Source of the DNA: Vibrio plantisponsor | GTDB taxonomy: Bacteria; Pseudomonadota; Gammaproteobacteria; Enterobacterales; Vibrionaceae | NCBI RefSeq assembly: GCF_013041605.1 | Contig: NZ_JABEQC010000002.1 | Location: 372,001 to 436,000 of the forward strand | Direction: 5' to 3' | DNA length: 64,000 nt | Part shown: positions 1 through 8,783 of the stretch, piece by piece | Layout: every line of letters begins with the position of its first letter | Position numbering within the stretch: position 1 is the first letter of the stretch | Made by a program: the position numbers and the translations under genes | The notes under the pieces: model-generated | The model's database searches: none | What the model was told of the DNA's origin: nothing | The model's input: the letters and a program-made list of their open reading frames with translations, nothing else

Positions 1-787
1 CACAACCGTCCGCCGTGACCAGAATCGTGTGCTCCCACTGAGCTGATTTCTTGCCGTCTGCTGTGTAAACAGTCCAATCATCTTCATCATCTAAACGACA
101 ACCGAACTTACCGGCGTTAATCATTGGCTCGATAGTGAATGTCATGCCTTCGCGAAGGATGGTGCGATCGCTGTTCTTGTAGTGAACCACTTGCGGCTCT
201 TCATGGAACTCAGCACCAATGCCGTGACCACAGTAGTCGCGAACAATAGAAAACTTAGTGCTAGGGTTGTTCTTATTGTTGGTTTTGATGTACTTCTCGA
301 TAGTTGTACCGATTTCACCAAGTTGAACGCCCGGCTTCACTTTCTTCAGTGATAAGTACAGGCTTTCTTGAGCAACCATACATAGGCGCTTATCTGCAGG
401 AGATACATCACCCACTAAGAACATTTTTGATGTGTCACCGTGGTAGCCATCTTTGATAACAGTGATATCAATGTTAATGATGTCACCGTCTTTTAGTACC
501 GCTGGGCGAACCAATTGACCGAAAGTAGTATCTTGAGTTGCAGGGATACCATGGCACACGATGTGGTTGATCGATGTACAGATTGACTTAGGGTAGCCGT
601 GGTAATTGAGAGGTGCTGGGATTGCGCCTTGAACTTCGGTGATATGCTTATGGCAGATTTGATCCAGCTCTTCAGTGGTCACACCTGGCTTTACATATGG
701 TTCAATCATCTCTAGAACTTCTGCGGCTAGGCGACCAGCAACGCGCATTTTTTCTATTTCTTCAGCATTCTTAATTTTTACAGACAT
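1..787 (-). CDS. map: Type I methionine aminopeptidase (partial, C-terminus cut by window edge)
   Basis: Removes the N-terminal methionine from nascent proteins in the cytoplasm. The reverse strand from the ATG at 787 reads MSVKIKNAEEIEKMR and continues open to position 1. The metal and catalytic positions of the family are visible: His in NYHGYPKS, Asp in INIDITV, Asp in GDTSKMF, His in GHGIG, Glu in FTIEPM and Glu in QWEHTIL. About 262 codons are present, so only a short C-terminal tail is missing. It diverges from rpsB, the same arrangement as in E. coli. Family identification is secure. Confidence 0.97.
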   Translation of the reverse strand, partial: MSVKIKNAEEIEKMRVAGRLAAEVLEMIEPYVKPGVTTEELDQICHKHITEVQGAIPAPLNYHGYPKSICTSINHIVCHGIPATQDTTFGQLVRPAVLKDGDIINIDITVIKDGYHGDTSKMFLVGDVSPADKRLCMVAQESLYLSLKKVKPGVQLGEIGTTIEKYIKTNNKNNPSTKFSIVRDYCGHGIGAEFHEEPQVVHYKNSDRTILREGMTFTIEPMINAGKFGCRLDDEDDWTVYTADGKKSAQWEHTILVTADGC

Positions 788-838
788 CGGCTTTACTCTA
801 TATATTCGTGTTTGCACTTGGTGCGTGCTAATCGCGTT

Positions 839-866
839 ATTGTATCAGTGGAAAGTGGAAGCGCAA
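839..866 (-). promoter_or_regulatory. Candidate sigma-70 promoter for map
   Basis: On the reverse strand TTGCGC (861-866) and TACAAT (839-844) are separated by 16 bases and lie about 50 bases upstream of the map start. This is inferred from consensus match only. Confidence 0.5.
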
Positions 867-1007
867 GAAAACACTCAAATAAGAATTGTTATGATCGCCT
901 ATAATGACTTCTAAGCGTAGAGCATATATCCATGAAATTTTACCAGCGTGAGTGTTAACCACTGACAAGTGGCTGGCATTTTTTTCTAGCCATAAAGGTG
1001 AAAAATA

Positions 1008-1020
1008 TGGTATAAAGCGC
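1008..1020 (+). promoter_or_regulatory. Extended -10 promoter of rpsB with GC-rich discriminator
   Basis: TGGTATAAA (1008-1016) is an extended -10 element followed at once by GCGC and CGCC, a GC-rich discriminator typical of ribosomal promoters under stringent control. No convincing -35 is seen. It lies about 170 bases upstream of the rpsB start, leaving room for a structured leader. Confidence 0.6.
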
Positions 1021-1120
1021 GCCGGAATCAGGGTCTGTTTTCTTCTTTATAGGCGAATCAGATTTTGCTCCATAAACTTTTATCTTAAATCACACACATT
1101 CCGACACGTGTTCCGGGGTG

Positions 1121-1176
1121 CTCCAAGTATTAGCTTAGGAGTCGGATGCATGGGGGATGTGGAGGCCTAACCCCAT
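1121..1176 (+). ncRNA. rpsB leader RNA structure (S2-responsive leader, t44/tff region)
   Basis: Two hairpins can be drawn just before rpsB: CTCCAAG (1121-1127) with CTTAGGAG (1134-1141, one bulged A), and ATGGGG (1150-1155) with CCCCAT (1171-1176). In gammaproteobacteria the rpsB leader is conserved and mediates feedback by ribosomal protein S2 on rpsB-tsf; the E. coli t44/tff RNA maps to this same leader. The second stem ends 13 bases before the start codon, so it is placed to affect ribosome access. The structure is seen; the regulation is inferred from the family. Confidence 0.6.
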
Positions 1177-1189
1177 AGAGGATTTTATA

Positions 1190-1918
1190 ATGGCAACTGT
1201 ATCAATGCGCGACATGCTGAAAGCTGGTGTTCACTTCGGTCACCAAACTCGTTACTGGAACCCAAAAATGAAGCCATTCATTTTCGGTGCTCGTAACCGC
1301 GTTCACATCATCAACCTTGAAAAAACTGTACCAATGTTCAACGAAGCTCTAGCTGAGCTAGTTAAAGTTGGCGAGAAAAAAGGTAAAGTTCTTTTCGTAG
1401 GTACTAAGCGCGCTGCATCTGAAGCTGTTAAAGAAGCTGCTCTTGCAAGCAACCAATACTACGTAAACAACCGTTGGTTAGGTGGTATGCTAACTAACTG
1501 GAAAACTGTTCGTCAATCAATCAAGCGTCTAAAAGATCTTGAAGCACAGTCTACAGACGGTACTTTCGACAAACTAACTAAGAAAGAAGCTCTAATGCGT
1601 ACTCGTGAAATGGAGAAGCTAGAGAAATCTCTTGGTGGTATCAAAGAGATGGGCGGTCTACCTGACGCTCTATTCGTAATCGACGCTGATCACGAGCACA
1701 TCGCAGTTAAAGAAGCAAACAACCTAGGTATTCCAGTATTCGCGGTTGTTGATACTAACTCTAACCCAGACGGCGTTGACTACGTTATCCCTGGTAACGA
1801 CGACGCAATCCGTGCAGTTCAACTATACCTAAACGCAGCGGCTGAATCAGTAAATGAAGGCCGTAACAAAGACGTAGCTGTAGTTGCTGAAAAAGACGGT
1901 TTCGTAGAAGCTGAATAA
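1190..1918 (+). CDS. rpsB: 30S ribosomal protein S2
   Basis: Component of the small ribosomal subunit. The protein from ATG 1190 is 242 residues (E. coli about 241) and starts [20 protein letters not shown], the conserved S2 N-terminus, with [11 protein letters not shown] and [12 protein letters not shown] further in. An in-frame upstream start at 1157 is rejected because it lies inside the leader hairpin and the extra residues are not conserved; AGAGGA at 1177-1182 is the ribosome binding site. Codon use is strongly biased, as expected for a highly expressed gene. It is the first gene of rpsB-tsf. Confidence 0.98.
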   Translation: MATVSMRDMLKAGVHFGHQTRYWNPKMKPFIFGARNRVHIINLEKTVPMFNEALAELVKVGEKKGKVLFVGTKRAASEAVKEAALASNQYYVNNRWLGGMLTNWKTVRQSIKRLKDLEAQSTDGTFDKLTKKEALMRTREMEKLEKSLGGIKEMGGLPDALFVIDADHEHIAVKEANNLGIPVFAVVDTNSNPDGVDYVIPGNDDAIRAVQLYLNAAAESVNEGRNKDVAVVAEKDGFVEAE

Positions 1919-1987
1919 TAGCGGCTCCGAGTCTCACTTAGTGTATGAGTCAAAAACTGAAACATATGCTAGGTTATAGTTAGTATT

Positions 1988-2017
1988 GGGGGCCGATAAT
2001 GTAGGCCCTCAATTTTT
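1988..2017 (+). terminator. Attenuator-like hairpin between rpsB and tsf
   Basis: GGGCC (1990-1994) pairs with GGCCC (2004-2008) and is followed by TCAATTTTT. A weak intercistronic terminator at this place would lower tsf relative to rpsB. Confidence 0.55.
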
Positions 2018-2049
2018 ACCTTATCCAGAATTTAACTGAGGAATAGAGA

Positions 2050-2892
2050 ATGGCTGTTACTGCTGCTCTAGTAAAAGAACTGCGCGAACGTACTGGCGCA
2101 GGTATGATGGAATGTAAAAAAGCGCTTGTTGAAACAAACGGTGACATCGAGCTAGCGATTGAAAACATGCGTAAGTCTGGCGCTGCTAAAGCTGCTAAAA
2201 AAGCAGGTAACGTAGCTGCTGAAGGTACTATCGCAATCAAAGAAGCAAATGGTGTAGCTGTTCTTCTTGAAGTTAACTGTCAAACAGACTTCGTTGCAAA
2301 AGATGCTAACTTTACTGCGTTCGTAAACCAAGTTGCTGAAGATGCACTAGCGTCTAAAGCTTCTGTTGAAGAACTACAAGCTAAATTCGAAGAAACTCGC
2401 GTTGCTCTAGTAGCTAAAATCGGCGAAAACGTAAACATCCGTCGCGTACAATACGTTGAGGGTGCTGCACTAGCTACTTACCGTCACGGTGAGAAGATCG
2501 GTGTTGTTGTTGCTGGTGAAGGCGACGCTGAAACTCTAAAACACGTTGCTATGCACGTAGCAGCTTCTCGTCCAGAGTACGTTAACCCTGAAGACGTACC
2601 AGCAGACGTAGTTGCTAAAGAGCGTGAAGTTCAAGTTGAAATCGCTATGAACGAAGGCAAGCCAAAAGAAATCGCAGAGAAAATGGTTGAAGGCCGCATG
2701 AAGAAATTCACTGGCGAAGTTTCTCTGACTGGTCAACCATTCGTAATGGAACCTAAGAAATCTGTTGGTGAAATCCTTAAAGAGCGTGGCGCTTCTGTTG
2801 TTACTTTCGTTCGCCTAGAAGTAGGTGAAGGTATCGAGAAAGCTGAAGGCCTAAGCTTCGCTGAAGAAGTAGCATTGGCTCAAAAAGGTTAA
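2050..2892 (+). CDS. tsf: Translation elongation factor Ts
   Basis: Guanine nucleotide exchange factor that regenerates EF-Tu-GTP. The 280-residue product carries the EF-Ts signatures near its N-terminus, [16 protein letters not shown] and the TDFVAKD loop that contacts EF-Tu, and ends in the usual C-terminal module. Its length is close to the 283 residues of E. coli EF-Ts. It lies 131 bases after rpsB in the standard rpsB-tsf pair and shares its strong codon bias. GAGGAATAGAG just upstream provides the ribosome binding site. Confidence 0.98.
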   Translation: MAVTAALVKELRERTGAGMMECKKALVETNGDIELAIENMRKSGAAKAAKKAGNVAAEGTIAIKEANGVAVLLEVNCQTDFVAKDANFTAFVNQVAEDALASKASVEELQAKFEETRVALVAKIGENVNIRRVQYVEGAALATYRHGEKIGVVVAGEGDAETLKHVAMHVAASRPEYVNPEDVPADVVAKEREVQVEIAMNEGKPKEIAEKMVEGRMKKFTGEVSLTGQPFVMEPKKSVGEILKERGASVVTFVRLEVGEGIEKAEGLSFAEEVALAQKG

Positions 2893-2911
2893 TCCTTAGC
2901 GAATTGCTTAT

Positions 2912-2943
2912 AAAAAGACCGTAGCCAAGGCTGCGGTCTTTTC
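2912..2943 (+). terminator. Rho-independent terminator after tsf
   Basis: AAAAGACCG-AGCC pairs with GGCT-CGGTCTTTT across a two-base loop; A and T runs flank the stem. Confidence 0.85.
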
Positions 2944-3020
2944 ACGAATAAGCCGGTGAATAACCGCTCATTTGTATAACGCTCGAACTTATATAAATTG
3001 GCAAGCTGTTTAGCCGTGAC

Positions 3021-3048
3021 GAATGTGCTTACTTGAGTAAGCTTATTC
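3021..3048 (+). promoter_or_regulatory. Hairpin in the pyrH leader
   Basis: GCTTAC (3027-3032), loop TTGA, GTAAGC (3037-3042), extended by GAAT and ATTC on the flanks. It sits about 40 bases before the pyrH start and has no T run, so it looks like a leader structure and not a terminator. Function unknown. Confidence 0.35.
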
Positions 3049-3088
3049 ATGACTGTTAATCAACAACTCTCTTTGGAAGGTAAAGTCC

Positions 3089-3814
3089 ATGACAACGAAC
3101 CCTAAACCAGTATATCAACGTATTCTGTTAAAACTTAGCGGTGAAGCGCTTCAAGGTGAAGAAGGTTTTGGTATTGATCCAGCCGTTCTTGACCGTATGG
3201 CTCAAGAAGTGAAAGAACTGGTGGAGCTTGGTGTCCAAGTGGGTGTTGTTATCGGTGGCGGTAACTTGTTCCGTGGTGCTGGACTTGCTAAAGCCGGTAT
3301 GAACCGCGTTGTGGGTGACCACATGGGTATGTTAGCAACAGTAATGAATGGTTTGGCAATGCGTGATGCACTTCACCGTGCTTACGTGAACGCTCGTGTA
3401 ATGTCTGCAATTCCATTAAATGGTGTATGTGACGATTACAACTGGGCAGACGCTATCAGCCAACTACGTGGTGGCCGAGTTGTGATTTTCTCAGCAGGTA
3501 CTGGTAACCCATTCTTTACGACTGACTCTGCTGCGTGTTTACGTGGTATTGAGATCGAAGCAGACATCGTTTTAAAAGCAACGAAAGTTGACGGTGTGTT
3601 CTCTGCTGACCCTGTGGCTAACCCAGACGCTCAGTTGTATGATAAACTTTCTTACAACGACGTTCTTGAGAAAGAATTGAAAGTAATGGATTTAGCGGCA
3701 TTTACATTGGCTCGTGATCACGGCATGCCAATCCGCGTATTCAATATGAACAAACCAGGCGCACTACGCCGTGTGGTTATGGGTGAAGCGGAAGGTACGC
3801 TAATCAGCGCCTAA
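3089..3814 (+). CDS. pyrH: Uridylate (UMP) kinase
   Basis: Phosphorylates UMP to UDP in pyrimidine nucleotide synthesis; in bacteria it is a hexamer of the amino-acid kinase fold. The 241-residue product has KLSGEAL near residue 16, the glycine-rich [13 protein letters not shown] segment, and [10 protein letters not shown], all typical of PyrH. Length equals that of E. coli PyrH. TTGGAAGG 9 bases upstream of ATG 3089 supports the start. The order rpsB-tsf-pyrH-frr is conserved across bacteria. Confidence 0.97.
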   Translation: MTTNPKPVYQRILLKLSGEALQGEEGFGIDPAVLDRMAQEVKELVELGVQVGVVIGGGNLFRGAGLAKAGMNRVVGDHMGMLATVMNGLAMRDALHRAYVNARVMSAIPLNGVCDDYNWADAISQLRGGRVVIFSAGTGNPFFTTDSAACLRGIEIEADIVLKATKVDGVFSADPVANPDAQLYDKLSYNDVLEKELKVMDLAAFTLARDHGMPIRVFNMNKPGALRRVVMGEAEGTLISA

Positions 3815-3856
3815 GTATAATCACTCTCTAGATGAAATAAGAATTAAGGTGAAATT

Positions 3857-4414
3857 GTGATTAATGAGATTAAAAAAGACGCTCAAGAGCGTATGGACAA
3901 AAGTGTTGAAGCATTAAAGAACACCCTTTCTAAGGTTCGTACTGGTCGTGCTCACCCAAGCCTACTTTCTGGCATCTCTGTTGAGTACTACGGTGCTCCA
4001 ACGCCTTTAACACAAGTTGCAAACATTGTTGCTGAAGACGCACGTACGCTAGCAATCACTGTATTTGATCGAGAACTAACGCCAAAAGTTGAAAAAGCAA
4101 TTATGGCATCAGACTTGGGCCTAAACCCTATGTCTGCAGGTACGATTATCCGTGTTCCACTTCCACCTCTAACAGAAGAGCGTCGTCGCGACCTAGTTAA
4201 GATTGTACGTGGTGAAGCAGAAGGTGGTCGTGTTGCAGTGCGTAACATTCGTCGTGATGCGAATGGCGATCTTAAAGCTCTGCTTAAAGATAAAGAAATC
4301 TCTGAAGACGAAGATCGTAAAGCTCAAGACGAGATCCAAAAACTGACAGACCTTGCTGTGAAGAAAATCGATGAAGTTCTTGCAGCAAAAGAAAAAGAAC
4401 TCATGGAAGTTTAA
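3857..4414 (+). CDS. frr: Ribosome recycling factor
   Basis: With EF-G it splits post-termination ribosomes. The 185-residue product is the exact family length and includes [12 protein letters not shown] near residue 27, the [10 protein letters not shown] motif and a charged coiled-coil C-terminus. The start is GTG at 3857, preceded by AAGGTG; the reading [10 protein letters not shown] matches family N-termini. It follows pyrH by 42 bases, so the two are probably cotranscribed. Confidence 0.97.
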   Translation: MINEIKKDAQERMDKSVEALKNTLSKVRTGRAHPSLLSGISVEYYGAPTPLTQVANIVAEDARTLAITVFDRELTPKVEKAIMASDLGLNPMSAGTIIRVPLPPLTEERRRDLVKIVRGEAEGGRVAVRNIRRDANGDLKALLKDKEISEDEDRKAQDEIQKLTDLAVKKIDEVLAAKEKELMEV

Positions 4415-4437
4415 TCTCTCATAACTTTCAATGATAT

Positions 4438-4464
4438 AAACGCTGTGCTCGCAGCACAGCGTTT
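4438..4464 (+). terminator. Perfect 12-bp inverted repeat after frr
   Basis: AAACGCTGTGCT (4438-4449), loop CGC, AGCACAGCGTTT (4453-4464). The T run is only three bases, so termination may be partial and read-through into uppS is plausible. It is 45 bases before the uppS start. Confidence 0.6.
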
Positions 4465-4508
4465 AACTATGCTACTCTTCACCATCTTTTTATCGTCAAA
4501 ACTTCCTT

Positions 4509-5261
4509 ATGCAAAATTCGCAACTCTCTCCAGAAGCTTTACCACAACACATCGCAATCATTATGGATGGCAATGGCCGTTGGGCAAAAGAGCAGGGTAA
4601 ACCTCGTGTTTTCGGACACAAGAATGGTGTGGCATCCGTTCGTAAAACAATTTCTACTGCCGCACGTTTAGGAATCCAAGCTGTCACTTTATTTGCATTT
4701 AGCAGTGAAAATTGGCGTCGCCCTGAAGAAGAAGTGGGGGTGCTAATGGAATTGTTTATGACGGTCTTAACGACTGAAGTTAAGAAATTGCATAAAAATC
4801 AATTACGCCTGCGTGTTATCGGTGATAAGAGTCGTTTTAGTGAACGCTTGCAAAATAAAATTGCTCAAGCAGAAGAGCTGACGAAAGATAATACAGGCAT
4901 GTTGATCAACATCGCGGCAAATTACGGCGGTCAATGGGATATTACTCAAGCAACTCGAAGTATTGCAGAAAAAGTTGCACAAGGTGAGTTGGTTGCTTCT
5001 GATATTACAGAGGAAACTATCCGCGCACATTTGACTATGTCAGATATTCCTGAAGTTGATTTAATGATTCGTACTGGCGGTGAATGTCGCATCAGTAACT
5101 TTATGCTGTGGCAGCTGGCTTATGCTGAGCTGTATTTCACTCCAACTTACTGGCCAGAATTTGGTGAGGAAAGTTTGGTTGAAGCAGTGACTTGGTTTGT
5201 TAATCGTGAGCGTCGTTTTGGCTGCACTGGTGAACAAATCAAGGCATTGATGGAAAAATAA
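4509..5261 (+). CDS. uppS: Undecaprenyl diphosphate synthase (cis-prenyltransferase)
   Basis: Condenses isopentenyl diphosphate onto farnesyl diphosphate to make the C55 carrier lipid for peptidoglycan and O-antigen. The 250-residue protein has the catalytic [10 protein letters not shown] motif near residue 20, the FSSENWRRP substrate motif, and [17 protein letters not shown] with AYAELYF near the C-terminus. It precedes cdsA by 16 bases and shares an operon with dxr downstream, so isoprenoid supply and use are grouped. Also called ispU. Confidence 0.97.
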   Translation: MQNSQLSPEALPQHIAIIMDGNGRWAKEQGKPRVFGHKNGVASVRKTISTAARLGIQAVTLFAFSSENWRRPEEEVGVLMELFMTVLTTEVKKLHKNQLRLRVIGDKSRFSERLQNKIAQAEELTKDNTGMLINIAANYGGQWDITQATRSIAEKVAQGELVASDITEETIRAHLTMSDIPEVDLMIRTGGECRISNFMLWQLAYAELYFTPTYWPEFGEESLVEAVTWFVNRERRFGCTGEQIKALMEK

Positions 5262-5277
5262 AATAGGATTTTAAAGT

Positions 5278-6120
5278 TTGAAGCAAAGAATAATTACAGC
5301 GCTCATACTTGCACCTTTGGTGATTTTAGCCATTTTTTATCTCTCTCTTCCTTGGTTCATGGTTGCATTGGCAACGGTGACTTTTATTGGTTCATGGGAA
5401 TGGACACAGTTTGTAAATGCTTCTTCTCGTTACCTTGCCTTAGTCCCCACAGTTATCGTTGGGGTAGGAAGTTACTTTTGGTTAGCTCCAGACGAAGCTT
5501 GGTTTCATTCTCTCAGTGATTCTCATTTCTTGTTACTTATCGTGGGTAGTTTATGGTGGGTGTTCTCCAGTTTCCTAGCCATTAGTTATCCTAAATCTCG
5601 CCCATGGTGGGAAAATTCTAATGTGTTGCGCCACTTGTTTGGTCTTCTTACATTGATCCCGTTTTTCTGGAGTGTAATTTTCCTTCGCGCCGAAAATATT
5701 GCAGTCGATTCGTATCACGGTGCTCGTCTAGTTCTGTTTGTTTGCTTTATCGTATGGTCTGCAGATAGCGGAGCCTATTTTGCTGGAAAAAGCTTCGGTA
5801 AACACAAAATGGCGCCTGCTGTAAGTCCAAACAAAACGATGGAAGGCCTAGTCGGTGGTGTTATTGCTGCTATGTTGGTGGGTTGGATATTTGCCGATTT
5901 GTTTAGTATTCAGTTCACATCTGTGCCTGTCATGTTATTCACCATCTTAGTCACGGTGGTTATTTCTGTGCTTGGTGACCTAGTTGAGAGTATGTTCAAA
6001 CGCGTTTCCGGTATCAAGGACAGTAGCAATATTATTCCAGGGCATGGCGGTATACTTGATCGTATAGACAGCCTGACAGCTGCTTTCCCTGTTTTCGCTT
6101 TTCTTTACTTCATGCTTTAA
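5278..6120 (+). CDS. cdsA: Phosphatidate cytidylyltransferase (CDP-diglyceride synthase)
   Basis: Makes CDP-diacylglycerol from CTP and phosphatidic acid, the entry step to phospholipids. It is a multi-pass inner-membrane protein of 280 residues with several hydrophobic segments. The C-terminal signature is clear: WSADSGAYFAGKSFGKHK, SPNKTMEGLVGG, then LGDLVESMFKR with GIKDSSNIIPGHGG and DRIDSL. The start is TTG at 5278, with AGGATTT upstream; reading from it gives MKQRIITALILAP, a typical first membrane helix. Confidence 0.96.
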   Translation: MKQRIITALILAPLVILAIFYLSLPWFMVALATVTFIGSWEWTQFVNASSRYLALVPTVIVGVGSYFWLAPDEAWFHSLSDSHFLLLIVGSLWWVFSSFLAISYPKSRPWWENSNVLRHLFGLLTLIPFFWSVIFLRAENIAVDSYHGARLVLFVCFIVWSADSGAYFAGKSFGKHKMAPAVSPNKTMEGLVGGVIAAMLVGWIFADLFSIQFTSVPVMLFTILVTVVISVLGDLVESMFKRVSGIKDSSNIIPGHGGILDRIDSLTAAFPVFAFLYFML

Positions 6121-6171
6121 CAGATAGGCAAGCGCGTCTTGCCTATTCCTATTATTAACAACGGTTTTGCT

Positions 6172-7380
6172 ATGCGTAAGTTAACGATTCTTGGTGCAAC
6201 GGGCTCTATTGGTGCTAGCACACTTAAAGTAGTTAAAGAAAATCCAGAACAATTCCAAATTGTTGCTTTGGCGGCAGGCGTTAACGTAGAAAAAATGCGT
6301 GAGCTATGCCTGATTTGGAAGCCACAATATGCTGTGATGGCGACAGCTAAAGCTGCGCAAGAACTTTCCTTACAGTTGTCTGAACTTAACCTTCGTACCG
6401 AAGTGTCCTATGGCGTTGATGCTATGTGTCATGTCGCCTCTTTGGGCGAGGTCGATACGGTTATGGCCGCTATCGTAGGTGCGGCGGGTTTAGTGCCTAC
6501 GATGGCAGCAGTTAAAGCTGGTAAACGAGTATTACTTGCCAACAAAGAAGCGCTTGTTATGTCCGGCCAGTTGTTTATTGATGCCGTTGAACAATATGGT
6601 GCTGAACTTTTACCTGTCGATAGTGAACATAATGCTATCTTCCAGTGTCTACCTAGAGAGGTGCAGTCTCAGCTAGGTCGCTGTGATCTCACTTCAAATG
6701 GGGTGTCTCACATTTTGCTGACAGGCTCGGGTGGTCCATTTCGCTATAGTGATATCAGCACGTTAGCAAGTGTTACCCCTGAGCAGGCGATTGCTCATCC
6801 AAACTGGTCTATGGGGCCTAAGATTTCCGTTGATTCAGCAACCATGATGAACAAAGGTTTGGAGTATATCGAAGCGAAATGGTTGTTTAACGCTTCAAGA
6901 GAGCAGTTAAAAGTGTTGATTCACCCTCAGTCGGTGATTCATTCCATGGTGCAGTTTAAAGATGGCTCAGTAATTGCGCAGATGGGTGAACCAGACATGG
7001 CAACGCCAATCGCGTACACTATGGCTTATCCACATCGAGTTAGCGCGAGTGTAAAACCTCTAGACTTTACTCGTTTGAGTGAGCTGACATTCATGGACGT
7101 GGATTATCAACGATACCCTTGTTTGAAATTGGCTATTGATGCTTGTTATGAAGGACAGCATGCAACAACATCATTAAATGCAGCAAATGAAGTCGCTGTG
7201 GAGGCGTTCCTCAAAGGGCAAATTCGCTTTACCGATATTGCAGTGATTAATGAACGCGTGTTGCAACAAGCTTGTGGCTCTAATAACCAGTTACATTCCT
7301 ACGACTTGGAAAGCCTACTTGAGCTAGATACAATGGCTCGCAAGCTAGCTAACCAAGCACTTAAAGAGCGTATATTATGA
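6172..7380 (+). CDS. dxr: 1-deoxy-D-xylulose 5-phosphate reductoisomerase
   Basis: First committed step of the MEP isoprenoid pathway, using NADPH. From ATG 6172 the product is 402 residues and begins with the nucleotide-binding [49 protein letters not shown] and [11 protein letters not shown] are the conserved substrate and metal regions. An in-frame TTG at 6139 would add 11 unconserved residues and is rejected. The stop codon overlaps the rseP start (ATGA at 7377-7380), indicating translational coupling. Synonym ispC. Confidence 0.97.
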   Translation: MRKLTILGATGSIGASTLKVVKENPEQFQIVALAAGVNVEKMRELCLIWKPQYAVMATAKAAQELSLQLSELNLRTEVSYGVDAMCHVASLGEVDTVMAAIVGAAGLVPTMAAVKAGKRVLLANKEALVMSGQLFIDAVEQYGAELLPVDSEHNAIFQCLPREVQSQLGRCDLTSNGVSHILLTGSGGPFRYSDISTLASVTPEQAIAHPNWSMGPKISVDSATMMNKGLEYIEAKWLFNASREQLKVLIHPQSVIHSMVQFKDGSVIAQMGEPDMATPIAYTMAYPHRVSASVKPLDFTRLSELTFMDVDYQRYPCLKLAIDACYEGQHATTSLNAANEVAVEAFLKGQIRFTDIAVINERVLQQACGSNNQLHSYDLESLLELDTMARKLANQALKERIL

Positions 7381-8735
7381 GTGGCATTTTGTGGAACTTT
7401 GTCTCCTTTATCGTTGCCCTTGGCATATTAGTCGCGGTACATGAATTTGGACACTTCTGGGTTGCCAGAAAGTGTGGCGTCAAAGTCGAAAAGTTTTCTA
7501 TTGGTTTCGGTAAGTCCATCTGGAGCAAAATTGGCAAAGATGGTACGGAATACAGTATTTCAATGATTCCGCTAGGCGGCTTCGTTAAAATGCTCGATGG
7601 GCGTGTTGACGATGTGCCTGATGATCAGCAGTGCTTTGCATTTGATAAAAAGCCACTTTGGAAACGTTCAGCTATTGTTGCTGCCGGTCCGGCATTCAAC
7701 TTTTTCTTTGCAATTTTTGCCTACTGGCTGGTTTTCCTTGTCGGCGTTCCAACCGTCAAGCCAGTTATTGGCGAAGTCGTTCCTCATTCCATTTCGGCTC
7801 AAGCAGGTCTTGAGTCTGGCATGCAAATTAAATCCGTAGCAGGTGTTGAAACGCTGAACTGGGAATCGGTCAACATGGGATTGATTGACCATATCGGCGA
7901 TAAGCAACTGGTTATGTCGGTGTCTTCTCAAGAAGGTGTTGGATTCGACGAAATTAAAACTTTAGACCTATCAGAATGGAACTTTGATCCAGAATCAGAG
8001 TCTGCTATGGAGGCCTTAGGCTTTAAACCTTATACCCCTGAAATCTATATGTCTTTACAGAGTGTATCTGAAGGGGGGGCTGGTCAGCTTGCTGGTCTTG
8101 AGGTTGGTGATGTCCTGACTCACATTGATGGTAATGCTATCAATGATTGGCAGCAGGTTGTAACGGCTATCCAAAACAGCCCTGACAAGCCACTTCGGTT
8201 GAAAGTTGATAGACAAGGTGAAGAGTTATCTCTGGTTTTGACTCCTCAGGCAAAGAATGTGGCTCAAGGGAAAATGATTGGTTTTGCCGGTATCGCACCT
8301 GAAGTCGCAGAATGGCCTGAAAATTATCGCTTTGATCTCCAATATGGTGTATTTGAATCGGTTGGCAAGGCGGTCGAAAAAACAGGGCAAGTTATTGGTT
8401 TAACCATCAATATGTTGAAGAAACTTATTGTTGGTGATGTTGGTCTGAATAATTTAAGCGGTCCAATTTCGATTGCCAAAGGTGCAGGAACGACAGCCGA
8501 TTACGGCTTGGTTTACTTCTTGGGCTTCTTAGCACTGATTAGTGTGAATTTAGGGATTATAAATTTGGTGCCACTACCGATGTTAGATGGCGGTCACCTA
8601 TTATTTTTTGCTATTGAGGGAATTACCCGTCGCCCGGTACCAGAAAAAGTACAAGAAATGGGCTATCGAATTGGTGGGGCTATCATTTTCTCTTTAATGG
8701 CAGTGGCATTATTTAACGATTTTACTCGCCTGTGA
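7377..8735 (+). CDS. rseP: Site-2 zinc metalloprotease RseP
   Basis: Inner-membrane intramembrane protease that cuts anti-sigma factor RseA to release sigma-E in envelope stress. The 452-residue product has the zinc-binding HEFGHF near residue 22 in the first membrane helix, two central periplasmic PDZ regions, and [12 protein letters not shown] in the C-terminal membrane part, which supplies the third ligand. Length is near the 450 of E. coli. It overlaps dxr by four bases and is followed 48 bases later by bamA, whose product it helps monitor. Confidence 0.97.
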   Translation: MSGILWNFVSFIVALGILVAVHEFGHFWVARKCGVKVEKFSIGFGKSIWSKIGKDGTEYSISMIPLGGFVKMLDGRVDDVPDDQQCFAFDKKPLWKRSAIVAAGPAFNFFFAIFAYWLVFLVGVPTVKPVIGEVVPHSISAQAGLESGMQIKSVAGVETLNWESVNMGLIDHIGDKQLVMSVSSQEGVGFDEIKTLDLSEWNFDPESESAMEALGFKPYTPEIYMSLQSVSEGGAGQLAGLEVGDVLTHIDGNAINDWQQVVTAIQNSPDKPLRLKVDRQGEELSLVLTPQAKNVAQGKMIGFAGIAPEVAEWPENYRFDLQYGVFESVGKAVEKTGQVIGLTINMLKKLIVGDVGLNNLSGPISIAKGAGTTADYGLVYFLGFLALISVNLGIINLVPLPMLDGGHLLFFAIEGITRRPVPEKVQEMGYRIGGAIIFSLMAVALFNDFTRL

Positions 8736-8783
8736 TTGATTAGCACTAGGCAAAAGCTGTAGTAAGGAATAATTCAAATACAT

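Noticed and set aside
675..1170. Two small forward ORFs between map and rpsB
   Set aside because: The first is the antisense of map; the second overlaps the rpsB promoter and leader, with no ribosome binding site.
3988..4248. Long reverse ORF inside frr
   Set aside because: Shadow of the biased codons of frr; no conserved protein features.
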